This document shows, piece by piece, positions 17,117-25,943 of a stretch of 64,000 bases of DNA. The first letter of the stretch is position 1. Each line of letters opens with the position of its first letter. The stretch covers positions 3,325,501-3,389,500 of the forward strand of contig NZ_CP095061.1 in NCBI RefSeq assembly GCF_022921055.1. The letters run 5' to 3'. The translations under genes were made by a program, and so were the position numbers. Source of the DNA: Hymenobacter volaticus. Lineage in GTDB: Bacteria > Bacteroidota > Bacteroidia > Cytophagales > Hymenobacteraceae. The notes beneath the pieces are model-generated. The model was not told the origin of the DNA. It saw only the letters and a list, made by a program, of their open reading frames with translations, and did no database searches.

Positions 17117-18445
17117 ATGAAAAAATCTATCTACGCGGTATTCGACATTGGCAAAACCAATAAGAAACTGATTCTCTTTGATGAGGACCGGCAGATTATC
17201 GACGAAAACCAGCACATCTGCACCGATTCCATCGACGACGATGGGTTTGTGTGTGACCACCTGCCCCGCCTAACGCAGTGGGTGCAAGACCACTGGCAGC
17301 AGTTACGCCACCACCCGCACTACACGGTGAAGGGCGTCAACTTCACGGCGTACGGCGCCAGCTTTGTGCACCTCGATGCTGAGGGCCAGCCGATGTTGCC
17401 GCTCTACAACTACCTCAAGCCGATGCCGGAGGAAGTGATGCAGCGCTTCTACTCGATGCTAGGCCAAGCGCCCGAAGACTTCGCCGCCGAAACCTGCTCG
17501 CCGCAACTCGGCATGCTTAACTCGGGAATGCAGCTGTATTGGCTGAAACACACCAAGCCCGAGTTGTTCGCGCGCATTCACACGTCGTTGCATTTGCCGC
17601 AGTACCTATCGTATCTGATTTCGGGCGAGAAGTTCAGTGACTATACGTCGGTGGGCTGCCACACCAACCTGTGGGATTTCGAGCGGGGACAGTATCACGA
17701 TTGGGTGCGCCGTGAGGGTATCGAGGAAAAGCTAGCGCCGCTCACTAAGGATTCTATTGCGTCGGTGGTCGATGGTATCATGGTCGGCGTGGGCTTGCAC
17801 GACAGCTCTGCCGCGGTGATGCCCTACCTAGCCGAAACCGACGAACCGTTTGTCTTGGTTTCGACGGGCACGTGGTCGGTAACCATCAACCCGTTCAACA
17901 GCCAGCCCCTCACCCCGGAGTTACTAAAGCGCGATAGTCTAAGCTTCCTCACGCCCGGCGGCCAGCCCATGCGCGCCGCCCGCGTGTTCTTGGGCCGGGA
18001 GCACGACTACCAGGTGGACCGCATTGCCAAGCACTTCCACGTGAAACCGGACTTCTACCGCTCATTGGTATTGGCCCGCCCCTACGATGAAGCCTCGGCC
18101 AGCTTCCAGCCGGCCTGCATGGCCGGTACCGGCCCCTTCCCCGACCGGCCCGCCGCCGAGTGGGACATCACCGGCTTCCGCACCGCTTCCGATGCGTACC
18201 AGCACCTCATGCACGGCCTCATCAACCTGCTGCTCGAATCCATTCACTTGGTGTGGCAGGGCGAGAAAATCATCTACGTCGATGGTGGTTTTGCGCGCAA
18301 CCCGTTGTTCATGCAAACCCTAAGCTGGAACTTCCCCGGTGCCGAAATCCGGACCTTGGAAGTACCACAAGCTACTGCCCTTGGCGCCCTAGTACACCTA
18401 GAGCAAGGCGAAGCTTGGAAGAAAACTCAGTTGCTGTTTACGTGA
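17117..18445 (+). CDS. rhaB: Rhamnulokinase, FGGY kinase family
   Basis: ATP-dependent sugar kinase of 442 aa, expected to phosphorylate L-rhamnulose to rhamnulose 1-phosphate, the substrate of RhaDE. FGGY and actin-fold signatures are visible: the N-terminal phosphate loop AVFDIGKTNKK, the substrate-site segment GVNFTAYGASF, the adenosine-site region VLVSTGTWSV and the C-terminal VDGGFARNP. The sequence also resembles fuculokinase-like members, so specificity is taken from its place immediately after rhaI and in the rhamnose cluster. No frameshift is seen. The gene is followed by a 265-base spacer with a palindromic repeat before lutA. Confidence 0.88.
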   Translation: MKKSIYAVFDIGKTNKKLILFDEDRQIIDENQHICTDSIDDDGFVCDHLPRLTQWVQDHWQQLRHHPHYTVKGVNFTAYGASFVHLDAEGQPMLPLYNYLKPMPEEVMQRFYSMLGQAPEDFAAETCSPQLGMLNSGMQLYWLKHTKPELFARIHTSLHLPQYLSYLISGEKFSDYTSVGCHTNLWDFERGQYHDWVRREGIEEKLAPLTKDSIASVVDGIMVGVGLHDSSAAVMPYLAETDEPFVLVSTGTWSVTINPFNSQPLTPELLKRDSLSFLTPGGQPMRAARVFLGREHDYQVDRIAKHFHVKPDFYRSLVLARPYDEASASFQPACMAGTGPFPDRPAAEWDITGFRTASDAYQHLMHGLINLLLESIHLVWQGEKIIYVDGGFARNPLFMQTLSWNFPGAEIRTLEVPQATALGALVHLEQGEAWKKTQLLFT

Positions 18446-18527
18446 TAATTGCTGATTGCAGGATAGTAAAAGAACGTCTTGCTGTATTTATTGAAGCATT
18501 TCGCTTGCATCGCTGCCAAACTAGCCC

Positions 18528-18621
18528 GTCATGCTGAGCGAAGCCGAAGCATCTCGCGTGCTGACTTTGGAGTACTAATTCAACCTCAGCACGCGAGATG
18601 CTTCGGCAAGCTCAGCATGAC
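18528..18621. repeat. GTCATGCTGAGC palindromic element
   Basis: Left arm GTCATGCTGAGCGAAGCCGA then AGCATCTCGCGTGCTGA; right arm TCAGCACGCGAGATGCTTCG then GCAAGCTCAGCATGAC. The inner parts of the arms pair almost fully, giving a long cruciform-capable structure between the kinase gene and lutA. Confidence 0.88.
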
Positions 18622-18710
18622 GTTCTTATGATGCGAGTATGCTAGGTGGAAGCTCAGCATAATCGTTTTCTCGTGTTTTCTGTTACCTCTTTACCTGTTA
18701 CCCATTACAA

Positions 18711-19451
18711 ATGAAAGTCGCCTTATTCGTACCGTGCTACGTCGACCAATTCTACCCGCAGGTAGGTATTGCGTCGTTGCAGCTCTTGGAGAAACTGGGC
18801 GTGAAGGCAGAATTTCCGGCTGCGCAAACGTGCTGCGGGCAGCCGCTAGCCAACAGCGGCTGCGAGAAAGATGCGCTGCCTATTTACCGGCACTACGTCG
18901 ATACCTTTTCCGATTACGACTACGTGGTAGCGCCCTCAGGTAGCTGTGTGTACCATGTGCGCAAGCACTTCGACAAGCTAGAGCAAACTCCTGCTGTGCA
19001 GCAGGTGCGCACGTCCGCCTACGACCTAATTGATTTCATTACCACCGTGCTCGGCGTGACGGAAATACCCGGCACGTTTCCGCACCGCGTGGGCTTGCAC
19101 CTAAGCTGCCACGGCCAACGCGGCTTGCACCAAGCCAACGAATCGGAGATAACGCCGGTGCGCGACGGGCAGCTACGCCGGCTGCTCGGCTCGCTCAATG
19201 GCATCGAGCTAACGGAACTCGACCGCAACGACGAATGCTGCGGTTTTGGCGGCACGTTTTGCGTATCGGAAGCCGCTATTTCGGCCCGCATGGGCCAAGA
19301 CCGAGTGGCCGACCACGAACGCAACGGCACCACCGTCCTCACCGGCGGTGACATGTCGTGCCTGATGCACCTAGAAGGCATTGTGCGGCGTCGGCAGTTG
19401 CCGATGCGCGTACTGCACGCCGCCGAAATACTTAACGGCACCCTCTCATGA
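18711..19451 (+). CDS. lutA: L-lactate oxidation complex subunit LutA
   Basis: Cysteine-rich iron-sulfur oxidoreductase subunit (246 aa) of the LutABC system that oxidises L-lactate to pyruvate. It has the two CCG domains of the family, with TCCGQPLANSGC near residue 41 and ECCGFGGTFC near 178. The stop codon overlaps the lutB start (ATGA at 19448-19451), showing translational coupling. Its place just after the rhamnose cluster makes sense because RhaDE releases L-lactate. Glycolate oxidase subunit GlcF has similar CCG domains, but the three-gene LutABC order settles the assignment. Confidence 0.93.
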   Translation: MKVALFVPCYVDQFYPQVGIASLQLLEKLGVKAEFPAAQTCCGQPLANSGCEKDALPIYRHYVDTFSDYDYVVAPSGSCVYHVRKHFDKLEQTPAVQQVRTSAYDLIDFITTVLGVTEIPGTFPHRVGLHLSCHGQRGLHQANESEITPVRDGQLRRLLGSLNGIELTELDRNDECCGFGGTFCVSEAAISARMGQDRVADHERNGTTVLTGGDMSCLMHLEGIVRRRQLPMRVLHAAEILNGTLS

Positions 19452-20821
19452 ACCACGCCACCCGGGCCGCCAAATTTGTTGGCGATGCTGACCGTACCAC
19501 TTGGCACGACGAAACCCTTTGGTTTGTGCGCGCCAAGCGCGACAAAGCCGTGTACGCCGTGCCTGAGTTTCAGGACCTGCGCGAGCTAGCCTCTCAAATC
19601 AAAGACCACACACTGAGCAAGCTGGATACCTACCTCGAACAGTTCGAGGAGCAAGCCAAGCGCAACGGCGTGCACATCCATTGGGCCGCCGATGCTGCCG
19701 AGCACAATGCCATCATCCTCGACATCATTCGGCAGCACAACGCCACGCGGGTAGTGAAGAGCAAGTCGATGCTGACCGAGGAATGCCACCTGAACCCGCA
19801 TCTGCTAAGCAACGGCATCGAGGTGGTAGATACCGACTTGGGCGAGCGTATCATTCAGCTGCGCGATGAAGCGCCGAGCCACTTGGTGCTGCCCGCTATT
19901 CACTTGAAGAAGGAAGATGTCGGCGAGACGTTCTTTAAGCACCTCGGCACGGCTAAAGGCGAAGTAGATCCGCAGGTTCTTACCGAAGCCGCTCGTCAGC
20001 ACCTGCGCGCCCGGTTTTTGGCGGCGGAAGTAGCTATTTCGGGCGTCAACTTTGCGGTGGCCGAAACGGGTGGCGTGGTGGTATGCACCAACGAAGGCAA
20101 CGCCGACTTGGGCGTGAATCTGGCGCACGTGCACATTGCGGCCATGGGCATCGAGAAGCTGATTCCGCGGCTTTCCGACTTGGCAGTGTTTACGCGCCTG
20201 CTGGCTCGTAGCGCTACGGGTCAGCCCGTTACCACTTACACCTCGCACTACACCAAGCCCGCAGCCGGCAAGGAGATGCACATCGTCATCGTGGACAACG
20301 GGCGCACCAAGCAACTCGGCCGGCCCGATTTTCGGGCTTCGCTGAAGTGTATTCGGTGCGGCGCGTGCATGAACACCTGCCCGGTGTACCGGCGCAGCGG
20401 CGGCCACTCCTACGACTTTACCGTGCCCGGCCCCATCGGGGCCATTCTGTCGCCGAACATCGACATGAAGAAGCACAGCTCGTTGCCGTTCGCTTCCACC
20501 CTGTGCGGCTCTTGCTCCGACGTGTGTCCTGTCAAAATTGACATTCACACGCAGCTCTACAAGTGGCGGCAAGTGCTCGGCGAAGCCAACGAAATACCGG
20601 CTTCCAAAAAGTGGAGCATGAAGCTCATGGGGCGCTTACTGACTAGTCCGAAGGCGTTTGGGGTGGGCGGCAAGCTGGCCCGACACGGCATTAAGTACCT
20701 TCCCTACAGCCTTACCCACGCCCGGCACTTCAACGTATGGGCTGTGGCCCGGGAACTACCAACCCCGCCCAAGCAAAGCTTCCGCGAGTGGTATCAACAA
20801 CAGGCCAATACTACCGCATGA
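19448..20821 (+). CDS. lutB: L-lactate oxidation complex subunit LutB
   Basis: Iron-sulfur flavin-independent partner of LutA and LutC, 457 aa. An LUD-type domain fills the first 290 residues (AAEVAISGVNFAVAETGG, then VVVCTNEGNADL). A ferredoxin-like segment follows with two 4Fe-4S motifs, CIRCGACMNTCPVY near 301 and CGSCSDVCPVKI near 352. The C-terminal part matches the LutB extension. Start and stop both overlap neighbours by the ATGA pattern (19448-19451 and 20818-20821), so the three genes form a tightly coupled operon. Confidence 0.94.
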   Translation: MNHATRAAKFVGDADRTTWHDETLWFVRAKRDKAVYAVPEFQDLRELASQIKDHTLSKLDTYLEQFEEQAKRNGVHIHWAADAAEHNAIILDIIRQHNATRVVKSKSMLTEECHLNPHLLSNGIEVVDTDLGERIIQLRDEAPSHLVLPAIHLKKEDVGETFFKHLGTAKGEVDPQVLTEAARQHLRARFLAAEVAISGVNFAVAETGGVVVCTNEGNADLGVNLAHVHIAAMGIEKLIPRLSDLAVFTRLLARSATGQPVTTYTSHYTKPAAGKEMHIVIVDNGRTKQLGRPDFRASLKCIRCGACMNTCPVYRRSGGHSYDFTVPGPIGAILSPNIDMKKHSSLPFASTLCGSCSDVCPVKIDIHTQLYKWRQVLGEANEIPASKKWSMKLMGRLLTSPKAFGVGGKLARHGIKYLPYSLTHARHFNVWAVARELPTPPKQSFREWYQQQANTTA

Positions 20822-21384
20822 GCAGTTCACGCGAAAAAATCCTGGCCGCCGCCCGCGCCAACAAACCCGACGAAAAACCTCTGCCCATCGTCCCCGACTT
20901 CGGCGGCGACGATTCCACCGAGCGGTTCACGCAAGTTTTGACTAGCATCGGCGGCCAAGTGGTCTGGATCGATGGGCCCGAGCAGTTGCAGCCGGTATTG
21001 AAGCAGTTGTATCCAGAGTCTCGGCTTTCGGCCTCTCCCCTATTTCCAGGCACCGTGCCCGTGGATGCATTAACGTCCACGGAAGTTTTGGCCGATGTTG
21101 ACTTAGCGGTGTTGCCTGGTGAAATGGGCGTGGCAGAAAACGGCTGTATCTGGCTGCCAGAGGCCAATATGCTGCACCGTGCTCTACCCACCATCACCCA
21201 ACACCTGGTGCTAGTGCTTGACCACCGCCGCATCGTAGCGACCATGCACCAAGCTTATGCACAGTTGCCTTCTACCGGTGGCTACGGAGCCTTTGTAGCC
21301 GGCCCGTCCAAGACGGCAGATATCGAGCAGTCCTTGGTAATTGGCGCACACGGCGCACGCAGTTTGGTAGTGCTGCTGTATTAG
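20818..21384 (+). CDS. lutC: L-lactate oxidation complex subunit LutC
   Basis: Third LutABC subunit, a 188-aa LUD-domain protein. The start is ATG 20818 (MSSSREKILAAARAN), which overlaps the lutB stop as ATGA; the frame is open further upstream inside lutB, but that part is not family-like. The LUD features are TSTEVLADVDLAVLPGEMGV, AENGCIW and GPSKTADIEQSLVIGAHG. It is the last gene of the operon. No clear rho-independent terminator follows; a collapsed palindromic repeat lies 80 bases downstream. Confidence 0.93.
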   Translation: MSSSREKILAAARANKPDEKPLPIVPDFGGDDSTERFTQVLTSIGGQVVWIDGPEQLQPVLKQLYPESRLSASPLFPGTVPVDALTSTEVLADVDLAVLPGEMGVAENGCIWLPEANMLHRALPTITQHLVLVLDHRRIVATMHQAYAQLPSTGGYGAFVAGPSKTADIEQSLVIGAHGARSLVVLLY

Positions 21385-21465
21385 AATGTTACGCTTTAGC
21401 GCATATAGCAGCACTGGCAGTGCTGGTGTGTTTCGCCTTGTAGAGGATTATATACCCAAGTAACT

Positions 21466-21496
21466 GTCATGCTGAGCGGAGCCGAAGCATGACGTT
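21466..21496. repeat. Collapsed copy of GTCATGCTGAGC element
   Basis: GTCATGCTGAGCGGAGCCGA runs on directly into AGCATGACGTTC, so the whole centre of the element has been lost between the AGCAT of the left arm and the AGCATGAC of the right end. This is what slippage or hairpin deletion would leave. It lies between convergent lutC and the LytTR gene. Confidence 0.75.
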
Positions 21497-21631
21497 CTTA
21501 TGGACAGCTCTACCAGCATCCCCCTAAACCCTCATATGAGAACTAGCTTTGAGACCTAGTTATAATCTAGCGCAATTTTAGGGTAGGATGATTTGGTAGA
21601 CTTAACGTGACTTGTACTACGCCAAATGCTG

Positions 21632-22339
21632 CTAGCCGGCTACGACTTTGGCGAAGGCGGCGCGGTAGGTGTCTCCAATGGGGATTATGGCTTTATCTAA
21701 GTAGATGCGCTGGCGTTCTACTACCGAGATTTTGTCGAGGGCCACGATATAGGATTTGTGCACGCGTAGAAACTGCGGATGGGGCAGGCTGTCGGCAAGG
21801 TGCGTTAGACTGCTGACGGTAAGCAGCTTTTCGGTGGTGGTGACGATAGTGGTGTAGTCTTTGCCGCCTTCGATGTAGAGGATAGCATCATAGTCAACCT
21901 TGACGAGCCGTTGGTCGGTTTTCACGAACAGGCACTTCGGTTGCACGGCTGGTATGGGAGTTGAGGGTTGCTCGGCTAGCTGCTCTAGTTGCTTATGTAT
22001 GCGCTGTACGGCCTTCAGAAACCGCTCAAAAGAAATGGGTTTGAGCAGGTAGTCGGCCACGGCATACTCGTAGCCATCGAGGGCGTAGTGGGCGTAGGCG
22101 GTGGTGAGGATGACGCGACACTGGTCGCCGAGGAGTTGCAGGAATTGCAGCCCGGTAAGTTGGGCCATTTGGATGTCCAGGAATACGAGGTCGATGTCGC
22201 CTTGCTTCACCCGCAGCAATCCGGCCACCGGATCGGTGGTGATGCCTACTAGGTGCAGAAACGGCAACTGCTTGACATGCGTGGTGATGACGCGCAGCGC
22301 CAGAGGCTCGTCGTCGATAGCATACACGTTGAGGCGCAT
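21632..22339 (-). CDS. LytTR-family response regulator
   Basis: Response regulator of 235 aa. The receiver domain (1-115) has the acidic pair in AIDDEP, the phosphorylated Asp in FLDIQM near residue 55 and the Lys in LLKPISF. A LytTR DNA-binding domain follows at about 140-235 (LFVKTDQRLVKVDYDAILYI and LRVHKSYIV). The start is ATG 22339 (MRLNVYAIDDEP); the frame is open upstream to 22603 but that lies inside the kinase gene. It is 10 bases after the histidine kinase stop, so the two are one operon and a cognate pair. Confidence 0.93.
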   Translation of the reverse strand: MRLNVYAIDDEPLALRVITTHVKQLPFLHLVGITTDPVAGLLRVKQGDIDLVFLDIQMAQLTGLQFLQLLGDQCRVILTTAYAHYALDGYEYAVADYLLKPISFERFLKAVQRIHKQLEQLAEQPSTPIPAVQPKCLFVKTDQRLVKVDYDAILYIEGGKDYTTIVTTTEKLLTVSSLTHLADSLPHPQFLRVHKSYIVALDKISVVERQRIYLDKAIIPIGDTYRAAFAKVVAG

Positions 22340-22349
22340 GGTGGTCGGG

Positions 22350-23396
22350 TTAGGAAACGGGTTGAAGAACGTGCGTATCGAGTTGTAGGGCGCATTCAAA
22401 CACATCGTGCTCTTGGTTGACTGCCAGCCGGTGCTGGCCCGGATAAAGTAGTGCCAGCCGTCGCCGCACGCTGGCCAAGCCAATGCCACCCACTTGGTCT
22501 TTGTTTTTGCGCACGATTTGGTTGCGCGTCGTGAAGGTAAGCTGGCTGCCAACGACCGACAAATGCAAGGTAATCGGACAATCGGCATTGGTAACGGCCC
22601 CATGCTTGAAAGCGTTTTCCACGAAACTGATTAGCAACAAGGGCGCAATCCGCTGCCCATCTACTGGCCCGGCCACCGTGAAATCTACGTAAACCTGACC
22701 TTCGTGCCGCAGCTTCTCTAAGCTGATGTAGCTGCTTAAATATTCTATTTCCTGTGGCAACGACACGTAAGTTTCGTTGCTTTCGTAGAGCACGTAGCGC
22801 ATTAGTTCCGAGAGCTTTAGCACCACATCAGGCGTGCGCTCGGGCTCGGTGAGAGCTAGGCCGTAGAGGTTGTTGAGCGTGTTGAAGAGGAAGTGCGGGT
22901 TGAGTTGTGACTTCAGGTAGGCTAGCTCGATGGCGTTTTTCTCATGTTGCAGGGCCTCGGTGCGGAAATGGTCACGCAGGTGCTTGAAGAGGAAAGCTAG
23001 CAGTACGTAGAGGCAACTCGTGGTAAGGTCGCGGAGAGTGAACCCAAGAATGGGGGTACCCGGTGGGCTGAACCACTGGCCGGTTAGTGGGCCTATTATT
23101 TTCTGTTCCAACATGTAGCCAAGAACAGAGTCAAAAACCCCGAGCAGCAGAACCTGAAGGAAGATAACACCTAACTGCCGCGGGTAAAAGAAGCGGGTGA
23201 GCACCCACAGGCTGAGGTAAAAGGTGAACAGTACCCGTCCTTGTTTCACGATGCTAAACAAGTCGGTGAACTGCCGTAAGTACAGCGGCAAGCTGAAGGC
23301 GCCCTGATTGCGGGCAATGGTGTCAAAGACCACCGATACGCTCACAAACAGCGTCCAAAAAACTAGATGGTTGAGCAGGAGACGACGACGCATCAT
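22350..23396 (-). CDS. LytS/YehU-type sensor histidine kinase
   Basis: Membrane histidine kinase of 348 aa with about four hydrophobic helices in the first 140 residues. The His_kinase domain of the LytS type follows: LKSQLNPHFLFNTLNNLYGL with the phosphorylated His near residue 169, then ENAFKHG (N box) and GIGLASVRRRL (G box). The start was set at ATG 23396; a TTG two codons upstream is also possible. It is divergent from the serine hydrolase gene at 23704, which may be a target of the pair (inference). The input signal is unknown. Confidence 0.92.
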   Translation of the reverse strand: MMRRRLLLNHLVFWTLFVSVSVVFDTIARNQGAFSLPLYLRQFTDLFSIVKQGRVLFTFYLSLWVLTRFFYPRQLGVIFLQVLLLGVFDSVLGYMLEQKIIGPLTGQWFSPPGTPILGFTLRDLTTSCLYVLLAFLFKHLRDHFRTEALQHEKNAIELAYLKSQLNPHFLFNTLNNLYGLALTEPERTPDVVLKLSELMRYVLYESNETYVSLPQEIEYLSSYISLEKLRHEGQVYVDFTVAGPVDGQRIAPLLLISFVENAFKHGAVTNADCPITLHLSVVGSQLTFTTRNQIVRKNKDQVGGIGLASVRRRLALLYPGQHRLAVNQEHDVFECALQLDTHVLQPVS

Positions 23397-23703
23397 GGGC
23401 AAGCGAACTGAGTAGCGGCTTCGACAAGTAAACTAGGAAAATCGGCGTACACGGTGGCCTCTACTCCCGCCAACACCCCAAAACTCCCCGCCACTACCAA
23501 ATCAATGCGCTGAGTTGAACGGCTACCAACTAGGCTACTGCAAACCAACCTACAAGCGAGTTGGCGGTGAGAACAGACCTGTTGGCGGATTAGCGGTCTG
23601 CAGGGCAGAGAAGCAAGCGCACCTTGCGCCAGCAAGTGGCGCAGTTGGCTAAGCACCAGCCCACAGCGCTTGACACTGCCTTTACTGTTCTCCGCCAATT
23701 CCT
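23397..23703. other. Divergent intergenic region, histidine kinase / serine hydrolase
   Basis: About 300 bases between divergent genes. It should hold both promoters, but no confident -33/-7 pair, operator or gene was recognised. Short G/C-rich partial repeats of GTTGGCGG occur near 23560-23590. Confidence 0.3.
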
Positions 23704-25572
23704 ATGAAACACCTGTTGCTCTTGCTGCTACTTGGCGTTTGCCTGCCGGTGGCAGCCCAAACCCCGCAACCCAATGAAGCATCACCTCGAAGCCTGCCGG
23801 AACTACTAGAGCGCATTGAGGTGGTAATGCAACAGGAACGAATTCCGGGGCTGATGCTAACTATTGTCACCAAAGACTCGGTGCTGTTTGCCGGAGGCTT
23901 TGGCTACGCCAATCTGCAAACGCAAGCCAAGGTGACCCGCGCAACCCGGTTTCGCATGGGCTCAGTCACCAAGAACTTCACAGCGCTAGGCATCCTTCAC
24001 CTCCTGCACGAAGGCAAGCTGCATCTCTCCGATAAACTCAGCGTCATAGCCCCGGAAATAGGCGTTGTGAACCAGTGGGAAGCTATTGCCCCGGTGCAGG
24101 TAGTGCACTTGCTGGAACACACGGCCGGTTTCGATGATGTGTATTTGAACAAGACGTTTCGTGTTTCCGGCCCTGAGTTAAAGGGGCTGAAAGCAGTGAA
24201 GCTCTATCAGACGCAGTTGGTTTCGCGCTGGCGGCCCGGTGAGCGGATGGCCTACTCCAACGCGGACTACATCGTGCTTGGCTACCTGATAGAAAAGCTG
24301 TCGGGGGAGCCTTGGGACCAATACCTAGCCCGCCACGTATTGCAGCCACTCGGTATGCGCCATTCCAGCTTTGCGCGGCACATAGAGGCGTCAAATAAGC
24401 AGGCACAAGGCTACCTGATGCAGGATGGCAGAGCCATACCCGTACCGTTTTTCGAGTTGCAAGGCAATGGAGCCGACGGTGCCCTTACCTCTACAGCCGA
24501 CGATATGGCCCGATTCCTCCGTTTCTACCTCAACGACTGGCAGCTTGACAACACACCTTGGCTGCCCGCTTTTTACTTGCAAGAAATGGAAACGGTGCAC
24601 AGCACGTTGGCTTCCCGTCTCGGCCTGCGCTCCGGTTACGGCTTAGGCAACCATACGTTCCAATTGCCCAAGGCGTCGTTTCAGGGCCACAGTGGCGCGT
24701 TGGTGGGCACCAATGCCACTTTTCAGTACAACCGTCAGCTCGGCATTGGCTTTGCGCTGGCCCTCAACGGCGGTTACAACGGAGGCCGTATCGAACGGTT
24801 AGTAGCTGATTTTGTGACCCGAAATCTGCCAGAGCCGCCGCGCCGACCAGCCATGGTACCCGCACCAACCACGTTGGAAACCTACAGCGGCTACTACCAG
24901 CCTGGCAACTCCACGCACGAGCGATTCTCCCCTATCGAGCGCCTCACGCAAGGCATCAGTTTGCAGCGGTCTGGCAACCAACTGGCGCTACACGGCCGAG
25001 GCGGCCCCGATACGTTGGTAGCGGAAGGCCCGCACTTGTTTCGCAGTATGCACCAAGCGGTGCCCACCGTGGTGATGGGCACTGATGCTGCGGGTGTGCA
25101 AACAGTAATTATTGATGACACTTACTACCAACCTGCCTCTTTGGCTTGGGTCCGGGTGCAACAAGCGTTGCTGGCACTGAGCGTACTTGCACTAGCTGCA
25201 TCGGTGTTCGTTGGACTCTTGGGGCTGATTCGGGTGTTGCGCGGTAAACTGCCGCGTAGGCTATTGTTCCTGCATCTACTGCCCGTCGCGGCTACGCTGG
25301 CCCTGGCGGCAGCCCTGAAACTGTTGTTGCAGCCGGACCAAGACTTTTTTGCCTTTGCCTCCGTCAATCTAACCACGCTCACCATTTTCGTGGGCGCTAT
25401 GCTTTTTGGTGTGTTGGTAGCGGTGGAAATTGTGCTTCTGCTTCGGCACTGGAAAGGCCTTGGCAACCCTTGGACGAAGCGCCTGCTTGCCTTTACCACT
25501 TTCGGCCTTGCCTATCTGGCTGGTTGGTTGCTCGTGCACGGCTTTGTAGGCACGCGGGTGTGGGCATGGTAG
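23704..25572 (+). CDS. Serine beta-lactamase-like hydrolase with C-terminal membrane domain
   Basis: Class C beta-lactamase/penicillin-binding-like serine hydrolase, 622 aa. A signal peptide (MKHLLLLLLLGVCLPVAAQ) is followed by the catalytic domain to about residue 370. It shows the SVTK tetrad near 87, the YSN motif near 184 and an HSGA in place of KTG near 329. A linker domain and then about four membrane helices from residue 482 to the end anchor it, so the active site should face the periplasm. Possible roles are D-aminopeptidase, esterase or cell-wall hydrolase; beta-lactam resistance cannot be claimed from sequence. It is divergent from the LytS/LytTR pair. Confidence 0.87.
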   Translation: MKHLLLLLLLGVCLPVAAQTPQPNEASPRSLPELLERIEVVMQQERIPGLMLTIVTKDSVLFAGGFGYANLQTQAKVTRATRFRMGSVTKNFTALGILHLLHEGKLHLSDKLSVIAPEIGVVNQWEAIAPVQVVHLLEHTAGFDDVYLNKTFRVSGPELKGLKAVKLYQTQLVSRWRPGERMAYSNADYIVLGYLIEKLSGEPWDQYLARHVLQPLGMRHSSFARHIEASNKQAQGYLMQDGRAIPVPFFELQGNGADGALTSTADDMARFLRFYLNDWQLDNTPWLPAFYLQEMETVHSTLASRLGLRSGYGLGNHTFQLPKASFQGHSGALVGTNATFQYNRQLGIGFALALNGGYNGGRIERLVADFVTRNLPEPPRRPAMVPAPTTLETYSGYYQPGNSTHERFSPIERLTQGISLQRSGNQLALHGRGGPDTLVAEGPHLFRSMHQAVPTVVMGTDAAGVQTVIIDDTYYQPASLAWVRVQQALLALSVLALAASVFVGLLGLIRVLRGKLPRRLLFLHLLPVAATLALAAALKLLLQPDQDFFAFASVNLTTLTIFVGAMLFGVLVAVEIVLLLRHWKGLGNPWTKRLLAFTTFGLAYLAGWLLVHGFVGTRVWAW

Positions 25573-25597
25573 GCTGACTGTGACCGGCAGCTGGCGC

Positions 25598-25632
25598 AAA
25601 AAAGAAGCGGCTTCCATATGGAAGCCGCTTCT
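25598..25632 (-). terminator. Rho-independent terminator with perfect 30-base palindrome
   Basis: Perfect palindrome at 25603-25632 with half site AGAAGCGGCTTCCAT. On the minus strand it is followed at once by TTTTTT (25603-25598). It is therefore well placed to end the leftward small gene at 25697-25927 and may also stop rightward transcription from the serine hydrolase. Confidence 0.85.
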
Positions 25633-25696
25633 CTAGCCTTATTCTTCACTTCACTTTAAAATTCATATTGGCGCTGTTCTGCGCAGTTATCGGCTC

Positions 25697-25927
25697 CTAA
25701 CGTTGGACTGTGCTATTGAAGCCTTTGATGCTATAGTTTTTGGCGTGGCTATGTTGCACGCTTTGCCGCCGTTGATCGGTAAGCTCTTCCTTAGCTAGCC
25801 TCTTTTTCCAATGCTCGGGCAGCATGGCTTCCGTGTAGTTGACGTGACGCGTGGCGGGGTTGGGCAAGACGGATTCCCACGGCCGCAATTCCCGGTTCCA
25901 CCACGCGTCAGTCAAAAAGTACTTCAC
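25697..25927 (-). CDS. Small protein of unknown function, predicted member of the box regulon
   Basis: A 76-codon frame starting at GTG 25927 (product begins MKYFLTDAWWNREL). It is hydrophilic, basic and rich in Trp, His and Arg, has no signal peptide or membrane helix, and was not recognised as any family. It is called a gene because of its setting. A copy of the shared box (AACAGGAGGG core) lies upstream at 25983-25972 with a -7-like TAATTAGG. A perfect palindrome followed by six T lies 65 bases downstream. No ATG start is available because the nearest ATG is followed by a stop. It might also be a leftover fragment of a larger gene. Its neighbour on the same strand is the upstream rhamnose mutarotase gene. 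Confidence 0.45.
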   Translation of the reverse strand: MKYFLTDAWWNRELRPWESVLPNPATRHVNYTEAMLPEHWKKRLAKEELTDQRRQSVQHSHAKNYSIKGFNSTVQR

Positions 25928-25943
25928 TCACATTCCAAAGCTG

